64,000 nucleotides of DNA from Candidatus Hemicellulosilyticus sp. P3 (GCA_001543385.1 LPNH01000017.1:1-64000), one strand, 5' to 3'. Counted from the stretch's first letter, positions 9,371 through 18,810 are shown. A program made the numbers and translations. Notes: generated by a model not told the origin, from the sequence alone.

Positions 9371-10115
9371 TGATGTAGCGGATTTTGTCTTTAAAACGGT
9401 TATATTTTGCTTTTGGGTTGGTGAGTACGGTTCCGATGCAATATTTACTCATTCTTCTCGGATGGATGCGTAGCTCTGTCAGCGCGTGGTCTATGGGAGT
9501 CTTGTCCGCCCCCGCCTCGCGTTTGACCTCCATAATCACTAACGGAGACAGGTCATAGTCCCGCTCGCTTTGGAAATTATGAAAGCGGATGCCGCTGTCG
9601 ATCGTTACACGCTCGTGCATCCCTTTGTCGACAAGTGTGATACGTGTGAATCGGTTCTCCAACTGAGGCATCAGACTGTCTATCGGGTAGCTCGATTTTT
9701 CGGCTATAAAATTCCGTACTGCAGGTAGCTGTAATGATTGATAGAAGTCGGCGGCGGCAATCTCGATGCGCGTCTTGTGCGTCTTCCCCTTGTTGTTCTT
9801 GTCCTTCACCTCAAAATAGGTGAGGTTGTTGCTGCGGTAGCGCCGCACGCGCAGTTTTTGCCGTTTGAGCTTGCGGTTGTGGTGCACCGTATACATCGCC
9901 AAACCGGCCGTGTCGTAATAGAGCGTGTGGTAGTCCGCCAGGGCCTCCCCGTCAATGCGCTGCACATAATACGCCTTGCCGATGCGGCGCAACAGGCTGT
10001 CAAGCCGTGTGCGGTTCAACAGATACTTCTCGTCCACCCGGTTCATCAGCCGCACCTGCTTCATCTCGGCCAGTGAGATGGGCTCAAACATGTCAAGCAG
10101 ACCTTCGGCAACCAT
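9345..10115 (-). CDS. VTC domain polyphosphate polymerase-type protein
   Basis: VTC fold (tunnel domain of the eukaryotic vacuolar transporter chaperone, which makes polyphosphate from ATP). Seen here: an N-terminal RVDEKYLLN (Glu/Lys of the tunnel), basic KRQKLRVRRYR, TYFEVKDKNNKGKTHKTRI, SSYPIDSLMPQLENRFTRI, and VIMEVKREAG near the C terminus. 256 residues, no membrane segments, so probably cytoplasmic and tethered through the DUF4956 protein encoded next. Its ATG overlaps the stop of the preceding gene (TAATG), indicating coupling. Catalysis is inferred from the family. Confidence 0.87.
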   Translation of the reverse strand: MVAEGLLDMFEPISLAEMKQVRLMNRVDEKYLLNRTRLDSLLRRIGKAYYVQRIDGEALADYHTLYYDTAGLAMYTVHHNRKLKRQKLRVRRYRSNNLTYFEVKDKNNKGKTHKTRIEIAAADFYQSLQLPAVRNFIAEKSSYPIDSLMPQLENRFTRITLVDKGMHERVTIDSGIRFHNFQSERDYDLSPLVIMEVKREAGADKTPIDHALTELRIHPRRMSKYCIGTVLTNPKAKYNRFKDKIRYINELATADF

Positions 10116-10531
10116 TATTTATAACTGTATTCAAATTCTTTGGTTGACAGCAGCTGTCCTTTGGGGCTATAGTTATACTGGCGCTTTTTTGTGCCGTCGT
10201 CGTTATATTCAAACCGTTTGATTTTCGTCACATGGTTCTTGTCGTTATATTCCACCTCCTCATGGCATTTGCGGCTGTTGCCGTTATACTTGTACACACT
10301 GCGCTTCTTCTGGCCGTAGCTGGCATATTCAATCTCCTCGACCTTTCGGCCTTGCGCGTCGTAGATGGTCACATTGTCAAGCACTTGCTTTGTGCTTCCC
10401 TCTTTTATGTTATATTCCCTGACGACAAGGTTTCTCTTGCGTTCCTGTTTCTCGGGTTGTTGGGCTTGTAGCGACAGGGCGGTGCAAAGTGCGAGGCACA
10501 GCGCCGCGTTTCTTGCCAGTTGTTTTTTCAT
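10115..10531 (-). CDS. Small exported protein, unknown function
   Basis: 138 residues. A clear signal peptide (KKQLARNAALCLALCTALSLQAQ) is followed by a charged mature part rich in Lys, Glu and Tyr with short repeats of the type YN-x-x-G/N and EYNDKNHVTKIKRFEYN. These resemble the antiparallel strands of MORN or RHS-like sheets. No known catalytic motif. Its stop codon overlaps the VTC start, and the upstream lipoprotein lies 30 nt away, so it belongs to the VTC/DUF4956 operon. Confidence 0.65.
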   Translation of the reverse strand: MKKQLARNAALCLALCTALSLQAQQPEKQERKRNLVVREYNIKEGSTKQVLDNVTIYDAQGRKVEEIEYASYGQKKRSVYKYNGNSRKCHEEVEYNDKNHVTKIKRFEYNDDGTKKRQYNYSPKGQLLSTKEFEYSYK

Positions 10532-10561
10532 ACGGTCTGACTTATGGCGATGGGTTTGGGG

Positions 10562-11296
10562 TTATGCTTTGATTTGCACCTGCATGGTGTCGGTTTCGAC
10601 GATGACCCCCCGCTCTTCCACCGTCACGGTGTCATAGACAGGGTAGGGCACTTCCGTCGAAGGGTTCTGGCTGTAGGTGAAAACGACATACGTGTCGGGT
10701 TGCAGTTTCTGGAACATGTACACGCCGTCCAGCCCCACACGGGTGTCGTCAAAATGATAAGGCTCGTTCAGCCGTTTGATGTAGACCCGTTGTTCATAAG
10801 CCCAGCCGTAGCCCACCGTGGTGCCGTTCTTGTTAAAATAGTCGGCATAGACCCAGCCTTTTATCATCGATGTGCCGTAAGCCTTGCCGGCGTGGATATA
10901 AATATCCCCGGCTGTGGCGTGCTCGCCGCGATCCACTTTCACCGTCCGGGCCACCGCCACTTTTTCCCCTGTCTGCAGCGTAGAGTAGGCAAAGACCGTA
11001 TATGTTCCGGCATTCAGGTAACGGAAGCGGTAGCATCCGTCGGCACCGGTTTCCACGTCGTCGCCGACATATCCGTCGTTGCCGTAAACAATAAACACAT
11101 CCTCCTTGGCCGCCACCATCGTGTCGGTCTCCAGCAGGTAGTTGTCGTCGTTGTGCTGCACCAGATACACACGTCCGCTGATGCTGGCAGTGCCGCCCTC
11201 GCCCTCATCCTTGGAGCACGAGCCGGCCAGAACAGCCGCACCCAGTGTCAGGGTGAGAAATAACCGCTTATGCATTGCTCTTTTTATCATGGTCAA
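10562..11296 (-). CDS. Lipoprotein with carboxypeptidase-regulatory-like (Ig-fold) domains
   Basis: Lipobox LAGSC follows a hydrophobic signal; the start is the first Met or the Met seven codons in (11275). The mature protein has two beta-sandwich modules. Each carries the pattern ISGRVYL...GCYRFRYLNAGTYTVFAYS or VGLDGVYMFQKLQPDTYVVFTYS, the signature of carboxypeptidase regulatory-like domains. Probably anchored to the outer membrane. It is 7 nt downstream of the large beta-helix protein gene and likely co-transcribed. The exact role is unknown. Confidence 0.7.
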   Translation of the reverse strand: MTMIKRAMHKRLFLTLTLGAAVLAGSCSKDEGEGGTASISGRVYLVQHNDDNYLLETDTMVAAKEDVFIVYGNDGYVGDDVETGADGCYRFRYLNAGTYTVFAYSTLQTGEKVAVARTVKVDRGEHATAGDIYIHAGKAYGTSMIKGWVYADYFNKNGTTVGYGWAYEQRVYIKRLNEPYHFDDTRVGLDGVYMFQKLQPDTYVVFTYSQNPSTEVPYPVYDTVTVEERGVIVETDTMQVQIKA

Positions 11297-11303
11297 ATCT
11301 TTT

Positions 11304-13841
11304 TTATCGTGCTGTCACCGTGCTGCCGCTGCCCGATGTGGTCACCGTGGCACCGCTGTACAGTCCGTGCCAGTTCGAACCGCCGCTGATGCCGGGCGAG
11401 CTGTAATACGTATAAGAACTTCCTGTGATCTGCGGTGCGGTGACAAAGACCCCCGAGATACGCTTGGCGCCGGTGTCCACGTTCATCGAGACGCTCTCCG
11501 TGGAGGAGAAGCCGCTTCCGCTCACGCTCCCCATCTTGAATGTCAGCACCTCGTCGCTGCCGCTTTTCACACAGAAACCATTCTGCATCAACGAATAGTT
11601 GTTTAGCACCAGATATTTCTGTCCGCTCACAGAAGGCGTGCCCTCAATGGCGCCCATCGTTCCGCTGCAGACAACCGTGGCATTGCTGATATAGAGGTGT
11701 GTGCCGCCGTTGTCTGCATTGTCGTCAATGCCGCACTCCTTGGCGCTGTAGGCAATGACGACACCGCCTGTGATATGGATATAGGTGCCGTTGCAGTCAA
11801 TCGCGTCGTTGCCGCGCGAATAGGCCCACACATGGCCGCCGTTGACGGCGATATGCGAGGCGGCGTTGATGGCGTCGTCATAGGCATTCGTCTCGACATA
11901 GCCGCCGTTGACAGTGATGCTGTCTTTCGACTCGATGGCCTCCGCCGTCGGGTCGCCGCTCGTCTGCGAACAGTAGGCCTGCACATGGCCGCTGTTGATG
12001 GTGATATTGCCGTCGACGCGGATCGCTTTTGCAATCCCTTTCCAATAGTCTGTGTTGCCTCCGCCTCCTCCGGGCCAGCCGCCGCCCCCGTGTCCGCCGC
12101 CGGGACCGCCGCCGCTGCTTGTTGTATTGACAGGGGCGCCCGAGGTGGTGACATAAATATTCACCAGGCTGTCGGCAGCGCCTGTCTGGCCGACCGTCAG
12201 TGCGCCGTCCGCCACGATGCCGCGTCCGCCTTTGCCTGTGCTGGTTGCGTTGACAGTGCCGCCGGTGATGACAATATTGCCGTCGCTTTTAATACACGAC
12301 GACGTATAACCGTCCGTCGCTGACGAGCCGCTGCCCGTTGTCACGGCGCCTGCGCCGTTGGTGCTCAGCTCCATCCTGCCGCCGCTGACAGTCACATCCC
12401 CGTCGGCCGAGAGGGCCTTGCCATAGGCTCTCACAACTATGTCGCCGCCGGTGACGGTCAGCCTTCCGTCGCACTTAATGCCGGCCGATGAGAAACTGTT
12501 CGTGCCGCCCGTCGAGTCTGTATAGGTGCCGCAGGCCCCGGCCACCGTGATGTCAACCATGCCGCCTGCCAGCGTGATGTCGCTGTCGCACGAAATGGCC
12601 TTGCCTCCCGTATTCGACGAGGGGCAGTTGACCGTCATCGAGCCGCCGGTCATATAAACGTTGCCGTCGGCCTTCACTCCTGTGCAGTAGGATGGGTCGT
12701 AGCCGTTGCCGGAGGCTTCCGGCACATACGACCCCGATGCGTTGACAGTCACGTCGCCGGCGCTGAGCGTAAAGGTGCCGTCCACCTTGATGCCTTTCGA
12801 CTGGTCGCCGCTCATCGAGACTGTCACTTCGCCGCCGTCAATCAGTATGCTCTGCTTGCTGCGCAGCCCTTTGGCGTCGGCTCCCGAGGCAATCACCGTC
12901 ACACTGCCGCCGCCGATATGGATGGTGCTGTCGCATCCGATGCCCTTGGTGTCGTCGGCTGTAGTGGTGACATACACCGTTCCGCCTGAAATGTCAATAC
13001 ATCCCTGGTCGCCGTCAATGCCGTCGCCTAGGCTGTACACCCTCAGTGTGCCGCCATACATCATCAAATCGTCCACATTCATGCCGTCTTTGACAGCCGT
13101 GGTCACCGTGATGTCGCCTGCGTTGACCGTACATCTGCCGCTGCTCTGGATTCCGTGCTTCGTATATCCGCTCACCTGCAGCGAGCCGTTGCCCTGGAAA
13201 TCCAGCTTGCCCTGCGCCTGCAGCGCTCCCTTGTTGCTGCCGCCGGCGCCGTCGCAGAGTGTATTGCTGCTTCCGGCGGCCAGATGCACGGTACACCGTT
13301 TGTCCGAAAGCATGTTGACCGCGGCGCCTGCGGGGTTGGTCAACGACAGCCCGTCCATCAGCAATATCAATTTATAATCGCTCGTCAGCGTCAGTGATCC
13401 GTTGCTGCTGCTTCCCGACAGGCGATAGGTCAGGTCGGCGATGCCGGCCGTCGACACAACCGTCACATGTTCGCCCGATACGCTGACCGTCACGCCCTGC
13501 GAGGCATAGGCGTTAATAACGGTCGGTGCGCTGCCGTTGTTCCATGTGATGGCGAGACCGCTCTCATAGTCCACCTCTCCGGTGTCGCTGTTGTCACCTC
13601 CCGTCGCATAATAAAACGTGAGGCTGTCAATATTGTCAATCGAGCGCGACCAGACCTGTCCGCTTTGGTGGAGCTGCAGGTTGTACGCACCCGTGGCGGT
13701 CATGCTGTCGACGGCGGCCGTCGTTGTGTCATAAACCACCATGCCGTTGTGGTGGACGCGGATTCGCTGCGGGGTCGTTTGCGCCCGGGATGAAAACAAG
13801 ACGGCCAGCAAAGCTGCGGCGATAAGAATATAGCGTTTCAT
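11304..13841 (-). CDS. Secreted beta-helix carbohydrate-binding domain protein (DUF4353-like)
   Basis: About 845 residues. Signal peptide KRYILIAAALLAVLFSSRAQ, then a short region typical of T9SS-linked Bacteroidales exoproteins (IRVHHNGMVVYDTTTAAVDSMT), then more than 20 turns of a right-handed beta-helix. The turns show repeats such as DGDVTVSGG, SDGNIVITGGTVNATS and ADGALTVG. A Gly/Trp/Pro-rich loop interrupts the helix near residue 590. This matches the carbohydrate-binding domain-containing DUF4353 family, which often accompanies VTC, DUF4956 or CotH genes. I use the ATG at 13841 because the upstream in-frame ATG lacks a signal peptide. There is no obvious C-terminal sorting tail. Confidence 0.8.
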   Translation of the reverse strand: MKRYILIAAALLAVLFSSRAQTTPQRIRVHHNGMVVYDTTTAAVDSMTATGAYNLQLHQSGQVWSRSIDNIDSLTFYYATGGDNSDTGEVDYESGLAITWNNGSAPTVINAYASQGVTVSVSGEHVTVVSTAGIADLTYRLSGSSSNGSLTLTSDYKLILLMDGLSLTNPAGAAVNMLSDKRCTVHLAAGSSNTLCDGAGGSNKGALQAQGKLDFQGNGSLQVSGYTKHGIQSSGRCTVNAGDITVTTAVKDGMNVDDLMMYGGTLRVYSLGDGIDGDQGCIDISGGTVYVTTTADDTKGIGCDSTIHIGGGSVTVIASGADAKGLRSKQSILIDGGEVTVSMSGDQSKGIKVDGTFTLSAGDVTVNASGSYVPEASGNGYDPSYCTGVKADGNVYMTGGSMTVNCPSSNTGGKAISCDSDITLAGGMVDITVAGACGTYTDSTGGTNSFSSAGIKCDGRLTVTGGDIVVRAYGKALSADGDVTVSGGRMELSTNGAGAVTTGSGSSATDGYTSSCIKSDGNIVITGGTVNATSTGKGGRGIVADGALTVGQTGAADSLVNIYVTTSGAPVNTTSSGGGPGGGHGGGGWPGGGGGNTDYWKGIAKAIRVDGNITINSGHVQAYCSQTSGDPTAEAIESKDSITVNGGYVETNAYDDAINAASHIAVNGGHVWAYSRGNDAIDCNGTYIHITGGVVIAYSAKECGIDDNADNGGTHLYISNATVVCSGTMGAIEGTPSVSGQKYLVLNNYSLMQNGFCVKSGSDEVLTFKMGSVSGSGFSSTESVSMNVDTGAKRISGVFVTAPQITGSSYTYYSSPGISGGSNWHGLYSGATVTTSGSGSTVTAR

Positions 13842-13857
13842 GCGTTTCTTGCAGATA

Positions 13858-14379
13858 TTACAGTTTGACAATCTTCGTGCGGCGCTCACCCGCCTGCAGA
13901 ATATAGATGCCTTGGGGAAGGCGGCTCAGGTCCAGTGTGCCGTCATGCTCCACGCGGCAGGTCTCTGCCAGCTGCCCCGCCGCGGTGTAAATCCGTGCCG
14001 CCTGCACCCCTTGCGGCAGTCCGCGCAGCACAATGCGCCCCGACGTCGGGTTGGGGGCCGCCGTCACAACATCCGTCGACGCTGTCTCCATGCCGGCGGC
14101 GTCACGGCTAAACGTCAGCTTGCGGATCGCGCCGGTGCTGAACGTGGCGGTGGCGCCGCTGATATTGCTCTCATGGATGGCTATGAGGCCCTCCGTGGTC
14201 AGGTCAATGCCGCCGGTCGTCTCCAGCGCATAGTTGTGGCTGAGACCGTTGTTCAGATGCACCGTTACACGGGTCTGCGCACATACGGGCGGCACCATCC
14301 GTGCCGACACGCACAACAGTGCGGTGCACGCAATTACGGTTCTCGTCGTGGCAATGCGGAGGGGGAAGTGATGGTTCAT
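13858..14379 (-). CDS. Small secreted protein with type IX secretion C-terminal tail
   Basis: 173 residues: an N-terminal signal segment, a short middle containing a RVTVHLNNGLSHNYALETTGGID pattern shared with Bacteroidales exoprotein leaders, and a C-terminal T9SS type A sorting domain. The tail shows AAPNPTSGRIVLRGLP, ARIYTAAGQLAE, LPQGIYILQAGERRTKIVKL. Little lies between leader and tail, so the cargo is minimal. It is 16 nt upstream of the beta-helix gene and probably heads this operon. The -7 candidate is far upstream (14552-14559), leaving a leader of about 165 nt that holds a dispersed repeat. Confidence 0.75.
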   Translation of the reverse strand: MNHHFPLRIATTRTVIACTALLCVSARMVPPVCAQTRVTVHLNNGLSHNYALETTGGIDLTTEGLIAIHESNISGATATFSTGAIRKLTFSRDAAGMETASTDVVTAAPNPTSGRIVLRGLPQGVQAARIYTAAGQLAETCRVEHDGTLDLSRLPQGIYILQAGERRTKIVKL

Positions 14380-14383
14380 AATT

Positions 14384-14466
14384 CTTCAATTTCATTAGAC
14401 GTTTTCTCGCCATGCCAACGTTCAAGCAAGCTTGACTTTGGTCATTTGGCTTATCGAAAACGTTCG
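14384..14466 (-). repeat. Dispersed inverted-end repeat, family III copy 1
   Basis: Read on the minus strand this stretch begins with ACGTTTTCG and ends with GAGAAAACGTCTAATG. It shares this architecture and most of its sequence with 61671-61745 near cas9. The ends ACGTTTTC and GAAAACGT are inverted repeats. It occupies the 5' leader of the T9SS-tailed protein gene. Confidence 0.6.
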
Positions 14467-14551
14467 TTAAAACACCGTTTTTTGATTCACACCTGTTGCA
14501 AAGAGATTGTTTTGGTTGCATATAGTGCTTCATATCAGAAGGCTCAGTCTG

Positions 14552-14559
14552 CAAAAATA
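14552..14559 (-). promoter_or_regulatory. -7 promoter element for the 14.4-5.8 kb minus operon
   Basis: Minus-strand TATTTTTG fits TAnnTTTG. It lies just downstream, in minus-strand direction, of the hbd terminator and about 170 nt before the T9SS-tailed protein start. Confidence 0.4.
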
Positions 14560-14590
14560 AAAAAAAACTCCCATATTGGGAGTTTTTTTG
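14560..14590 (-). terminator. Bidirectional-looking terminator after hbd
   Basis: Seven-base-pair stem ACTCCCA/TGGGAGT with a 3-nt loop, flanked by A8 on the left and T7 on the right, so it has a U-tract in both directions. It lies 45 nt beyond the hbd stop. Confidence 0.8.
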
Positions 14591-14634
14591 ACAGGATGAT
14601 GAATAATAAGGGGCAATAGTGTTCCCCCGAAGGT

Positions 14635-15471
14635 TCAATATTTATAAAACCCTTCGCCCGTCTTGCGGCCCAGCAGTCCGGCCCGCACCATCTTGCGCAG
14701 CAGCGGGTGAGGGCGGTACTTCGGGTCGCCGAACTCCTTGTAGAGCACCTCCATGATGGCCAGATTCACATCGTTGCCAATCAAGTCGGCCAAAGCCAGC
14801 GGGCCCATGGGGTGATTGGCTCCAAGCATCATGCACTTGTCGATGTCCTCAGCCGTGGCAATGCCGTCGGCCAGGATGCCCACCGCCTCGTTAATCATGG
14901 GGATGAGGATGCGGTTCACCACAAATCCGGGGGCTTCCTTCACCTCCACCGGCTGTTTGCCGATACCTGCCGCCAGCTCCACAACGCACTTGCACACCTC
15001 GTCCGAAGTCAGCTGCCCGCGTATCACCTCCACCAGCGCCATGCGGTCGGCGGGGTTGAAGAAATGCATGCCGATAAACTGCGCCGGACGCTGTGTGCAG
15101 GCCGCAATCTCCGTGATGCTCAGGCTCGACGAGTTCGTGGCGAAGATGGTTTCGGGCTTGCAGATGCCGTCCAGCTCCTTGAACACCTCTTTTTTCAGCT
15201 GCATCTCCTCCACGGCAGCCTCAATCACCAGATCCGCGTCGGCAAAACTGGCATAATCCGTCGTGGTGGTGATGTTGGCCAGCAAGGCGTCGACCGTTTC
15301 CTGCGTCATCTTGCCTTTCTCGACCAGTTTGGCATACGATTTGCCGATCGAGGCCATGGCTTTGTCGAGCGAAGCCTGCGTTCTGCTTTTCATAACCACG
15401 GGCATCTTGGCGGCAAAGGCCTTCACAATGCCCTTGGCCATCGTACCCGTTCCGATAACATAGATTTTCAT
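14635..15471 (-). CDS. hbd: 3-hydroxybutyryl-CoA dehydrogenase
   Basis: NAD(P)-dependent interconversion of acetoacetyl-CoA and 3-hydroxybutyryl-CoA. Rossmann motif [15 protein letters not shown] at the very N terminus. Catalytic His/Glu region [13 protein letters not shown]...[18 protein letters not shown] (about residues 112-147). C-terminal dimerisation domain with [20 protein letters not shown] and [15 protein letters not shown]. 278 residues, normal for the family. A Met replaces the usual Gly in the GxGxMG loop context (GTGTMAKG), as in some Bacteroidales homologues. It is followed 45 nt later by a strong terminator and preceded 29 nt away by an enoyl-CoA hydratase: a two-gene fermentative or beta-oxidation operon. 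Confidence 0.93.
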   Translation of the reverse strand: MKIYVIGTGTMAKGIVKAFAAKMPVVMKSRTQASLDKAMASIGKSYAKLVEKGKMTQETVDALLANITTTTDYASFADADLVIEAAVEEMQLKKEVFKELDGICKPETIFATNSSSLSITEIAACTQRPAQFIGMHFFNPADRMALVEVIRGQLTSDEVCKCVVELAAGIGKQPVEVKEAPGFVVNRILIPMINEAVGILADGIATAEDIDKCMMLGANHPMGPLALADLIGNDVNLAIMEVLYKEFGDPKYRPHPLLRKMVRAGLLGRKTGEGFYKY

Positions 15472-15500
15472 AGGTGGTTTTATTTTGGGTTGTTTGTCGT

Positions 15501-16277
15501 CTATCTTCCTTCGAACGCGACCTTCTCCTTGTGCAGAAAAGCACGCATACCCTCTTTTTGGTCGCGGGTGGCGAAACAGTTGCCAAAGAGTTCGTTCTCA
15601 TAGCGTATCGCCTCGTCGGCCGGCAGATCGTACTCCTCGTTGATGCACTCCTTGGCCATGGCCACCGCCAACGGGGCGTTGGCGCAGATGCTGTCGGCCA
15701 GCGCGACGGCTTCGTCCATCAGCTCGCTTGGCGGGTACACCGCGTTCACCAGCCCGATGCGCAGCGCCTCGTCGGCACGTACCGGCTTGCCTGCGAATAT
15801 CATCTGTTTGGCCATTCCCATGCCCACTATCCGGGCCAGACGCCACGTGCCGCTGAAACCCGGGATAATGCCCAGCCCCACCTCAGGTTGCCCGAAGCGT
15901 GCATTGTCGCTGCACAGGCGGATGTCGCAGGCCATGGCCAGCTCGCAGCCTCCGCCGAGGGCGAATCCGTTCACCGCGGCGATGACAGGGATGGGCAGGC
16001 GCTCTATCCGGCGGAACACGTCGGCGCCGCGTCTGCCGAACTCAAACCCTTCCGCTTCGTTCAGTCCGGCCATCTCGCTGATGTCGGCACCCGCCACAAA
16101 CGCCTTCTCGCCTTCGCCTGTGACAATCAGACAACGGGTGCGGCCTGTGTCCAAAGTGTCCAAAAATTCATTCAGTTCGCCCAGAATCACGCTGTTGAGC
16201 GCGTTGAGAGTCTTGGGTGCGGCAATCGTGCAGATGCAGACCGCGTCGCGGTGTTCGATTTTCAGAAATTCAGCCAT
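15501..16277 (-). CDS. crt: Enoyl-CoA hydratase / crotonase family
   Basis: Hydrates crotonyl-CoA to 3-hydroxybutyryl-CoA, the step adjacent to Hbd. Crotonase motifs: [12 protein letters not shown] (CoA/oxyanion loop), [19 protein letters not shown] (oxyanion hole and first catalytic Glu) and [17 protein letters not shown] (second Glu). The start at 16277 (MAEFLKI) is chosen because the -7 element at 16305-16312 lies upstream of it; the in-frame ATG at 16307 would be inside the promoter. 258 residues. Thiolase and butyryl-CoA dehydrogenase genes are not in the window. Confidence 0.92.
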   Translation of the reverse strand: MAEFLKIEHRDAVCICTIAAPKTLNALNSVILGELNEFLDTLDTGRTRCLIVTGEGEKAFVAGADISEMAGLNEAEGFEFGRRGADVFRRIERLPIPVIAAVNGFALGGGCELAMACDIRLCSDNARFGQPEVGLGIIPGFSGTWRLARIVGMGMAKQMIFAGKPVRADEALRIGLVNAVYPPSELMDEAVALADSICANAPLAVAMAKECINEEYDLPADEAIRYENELFGNCFATRDQKEGMRAFLHKEKVAFEGR

Positions 16278-16304
16278 AACGGTATGCTTGGTGTTTCGTA
16301 TCTG

Positions 16305-16312
16305 CAAAATTA
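16305..16312 (-). promoter_or_regulatory. -7 promoter element for crt-hbd
   Basis: Minus-strand TAATTTTG, 27 nt before the crt ATG. It decides the start codon of crt. Confidence 0.6.
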
Positions 16313-16358
16313 CGAAAAAGAACGGTATAAAACTAAAAAGTAAAATTAAAATATAGAA

Positions 16359-16391
16359 ACAGAGGCGAAGTCGTCAAGACTCCGCCTCTGT
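16359..16391 (-). terminator. Terminator of the outer-membrane barrel gene
   Basis: 13-bp stem (ACAGAGGCG + AGTC, with one A/C mismatch) around a 5-nt loop, 30 nt after the barrel gene stop and followed on the minus strand by a T-rich stretch. Confidence 0.75.
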
Positions 16392-16421
16392 TGTAATGGA
16401 ATGCGCCCAAGGCGCTAAATG

Positions 16422-17135
16422 TTAGAATCTGTAGGTGAAACCAAGCGACACGTTGTTGAAGAGGGTGTTGATGTCATCCTGATAGCAAGTGGCGTTGAGA
16501 CCGAAGCTGGAGATTGTGTTGACGTCGTCAATCTCAGAACCGGAAGCGTTGGTGGTCTTGGTGGTCTGCTTAGCCATGCTGAAACCTAAACCGATGAAGT
16601 TGAGGTAGAGGTCGGCCGACAGGTTGTCGGTCAGTTTGTAGCTGACGCCGGGGACAACGGCGATTGTAAGTGCAAAGTCTTTCGGATGGTCGGTGCTGAC
16701 GGTGGTGCCGGCAGTCTCAATCTCATTCTTGCCACCGCCGATTCCCATGGCCAGCTGTGCTTCGGCAAAAACATTCAGTTTCTTGAACTGGAGAAAGTCG
16801 TAGCGACCATAGACGCCAAAGCCGAACATGTGGGTCTTGTCTGTTTCGGTATAGTTGACAGAACCGGCGCCGGTGAGGTCATCTTCAATGACAGTGGTGC
16901 CCATGTCGAAACCAAGCATCACACCAACCTGCCACTGGTCGTTGATTTGATAACCGCCCTTCAGGTCAATGCCAAAACCGGTGTATTTGTTGGGGGTGCC
17001 GGTCCAGTACTCATCGCCGTCGAGGGTGTTCTTGATGCCGTTGTGGTTGAAGTTCAGGCTACCTGAAACAACAAACTGTGCGTTGGCTGCAAAAGCGAAA
17101 GCAGCGAGTGCAAGGGTTAAAAATACTTTTTTCAT
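16422..17135 (-). CDS. Outer-membrane beta-barrel protein
   Basis: 237 residues. Classic signal peptide KKVFLTLALAAFAFAANAQ followed by amphipathic strands of the porin-like/OmpW-type fold (GFGIDLKGGYQINDQWQVGVML, GFGVYGRYDFLQFKKLNVFAEAQL) and a C-terminal aromatic ending VSLGFTYRF, the BAM recognition signal. It is monocistronic, with its own terminator. The specific function is unknown. Confidence 0.8.
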   Translation of the reverse strand: MKKVFLTLALAAFAFAANAQFVVSGSLNFNHNGIKNTLDGDEYWTGTPNKYTGFGIDLKGGYQINDQWQVGVMLGFDMGTTVIEDDLTGAGSVNYTETDKTHMFGFGVYGRYDFLQFKKLNVFAEAQLAMGIGGGKNEIETAGTTVSTDHPKDFALTIAVVPGVSYKLTDNLSADLYLNFIGLGFSMAKQTTKTTNASGSEIDDVNTISSFGLNATCYQDDINTLFNNVSLGFTYRF

Positions 17136-17294
17136 TTTGTGAAATGTTTTAGTTGTGCCTACTCTGCATGGTTTTCGGCTTACCCGTAGCTTTGATGGTG
17201 CGAAAGTACAACTATTTTTTCATTTGCCTGTCGGCGGCATTTGATTTTATTAACAACAATGTGTTTGTATTGGTGTTAATATGTTGATTTTCTG

Positions 17295-18719
17295 TTAGAA
17301 GTATAGATCTCTCTCGCCTTCGCCAATCTTGCATAAATTGCCTTCCACGCGCCGTTTCAGTTCTTCTTTCGGAAAGGTCTGTGTCAGTTTCTTCAGCAGT
17401 TCGAGTCCTTTGGCCTTGGTTTCGGGCGAGGCGTAGTCCTCTAAATATTCGCGGAAGGTGAACATGGCGTTGGGTTTGCAATATTCTTTAATCAACCCCG
17501 GTTTGGCCAGATCCATGAAGTCGGCGCCCACTCGCCCTTTGCGGTAGCATCCGGTGCAGAAGCTGGGGATATATCCGCCGTCAATCATCATGCTGATCAC
17601 CTCGTCTAACGAGCGGTGGTCGCCCAATGTGAACTGGGCGCCGGTTTTCTGGTGGTCGGTCTGGGTGTCGGTGCTGCCTTCGCCGGCGTCGTAGCCGCCG
17701 GGGTTGGTTTCGCTGGCGGCCGAAATCTGGCTGACGCCGTATTTCACCAGCTGGTCGCGCATCTCGGGCCGCTCCCGTGTGCTGATGATGATGCCGGTGT
17801 AGGGCATGGCGATGCGGATGATGGCGATAATCTTCATGAAATCTTTGTCGCTGACAGGGTGGGGGATGTTCTCAGGCAGGCTGAACGGTGTCCCCTCGGC
17901 CGGCTCGATACGGGGGAAACTCACCGTGTGCGGGCCGCAGCCGTAGTCCTCTTCCAGATGGCGGGCATGCTCCATGATGGCCAAAATCTCGAAGCGGTAG
18001 TCCACCAGGCCGAACAGCACGCCCAGCCCCACGTCGTCGATGCCGCCCTCCATGGCCCGGTCCATGCAGGTAAGCCGGTACAGGTAGTCGCCCTTGGGGG
18101 TGTTGGCGGGGTGGAACTTGGCGTACTCCACGGGGTCGTAGGTCTCCTGGAAGCATACGTATGTGCCTATCTTCTCGGCTTTGAGCTTGGCAAAGTCAGC
18201 CACACTCATCGGAGCCAGCTCGACATTGATGCGCCTGATCGAACTGCCTTTCTCGTCGCGGGCGGCATAGCAGCGGCGGATGGCCTGCACCATATAGTCG
18301 GCGTCGTTGCGCGGGCTTTCGCCGCAAATCAGCAATGCGCGTTTGTGTCCCATGCGCAGCAGGTGCAGCGTCTCTTGCTCAATCTCGTCCATTGTCAGAA
18401 TCTTGCGGCGCAACGCATGGTTGTCGCGGCGGAAGCCGCAATAGACGCAGTTGTTCACGCAGGCGTTGCCGGTGTAGATCGGGGCGAAGAGCACCAGCCG
18501 TTTGCCGTAGATTTCCTCTTTGCAGTAGTGTGCCGTGTCGAGTATCTTCGCGATGGAAGCTTCGTCCTCCACGCAAAGCAGCTTGGCCACGTCGTTCAGG
18601 TCAAGTCCTTTCAGTTTGCGGGCTTTGTTCAATATGTCGTTCAGTTCACCCTCGCTGGGGCTGTTGTCCTGCAGAAGACCGTACAATTTGTCGCGGTCGA
18701 TAAAATTTTGGTTGCGCAT
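17295..18719 (-). CDS. hydG: [FeFe]-hydrogenase H-cluster radical SAM maturase HydG
   Basis: Tyrosine lyase that produces the CO and CN ligands of the hydrogenase H-cluster. Radical SAM cysteines in CVNNCVYC (about residues 87-94) preceded by FAPIYTGN. ThiH-like barrel with ELAPMSVADF, FQETYDP, ISAASETNPGGY. The diagnostic C-terminal auxiliary-cluster motif CX2CX22C is present intact (CTGCYRKGRVGADF onward). 474 residues. The next gene upstream encodes the TM1266-type partner. HydE, HydF and the hydrogenase itself are not in this window. Confidence 0.96.
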   Translation of the reverse strand: MRNQNFIDRDKLYGLLQDNSPSEGELNDILNKARKLKGLDLNDVAKLLCVEDEASIAKILDTAHYCKEEIYGKRLVLFAPIYTGNACVNNCVYCGFRRDNHALRRKILTMDEIEQETLHLLRMGHKRALLICGESPRNDADYMVQAIRRCYAARDEKGSSIRRINVELAPMSVADFAKLKAEKIGTYVCFQETYDPVEYAKFHPANTPKGDYLYRLTCMDRAMEGGIDDVGLGVLFGLVDYRFEILAIMEHARHLEEDYGCGPHTVSFPRIEPAEGTPFSLPENIPHPVSDKDFMKIIAIIRIAMPYTGIIISTRERPEMRDQLVKYGVSQISAASETNPGGYDAGEGSTDTQTDHQKTGAQFTLGDHRSLDEVISMMIDGGYIPSFCTGCYRKGRVGADFMDLAKPGLIKEYCKPNAMFTFREYLEDYASPETKAKGLELLKKLTQTFPKEELKRRVEGNLCKIGEGERDLYF

Positions 18720-18810
18720 GTGGTTTGGTGATTATGTTTGTTTTTGGGTTTCTATGCCGTTCCGGACGGTTCTGTCTGTCCGGCGCTCCATTGCCCGCTT
18801 CGGCTTCCGC

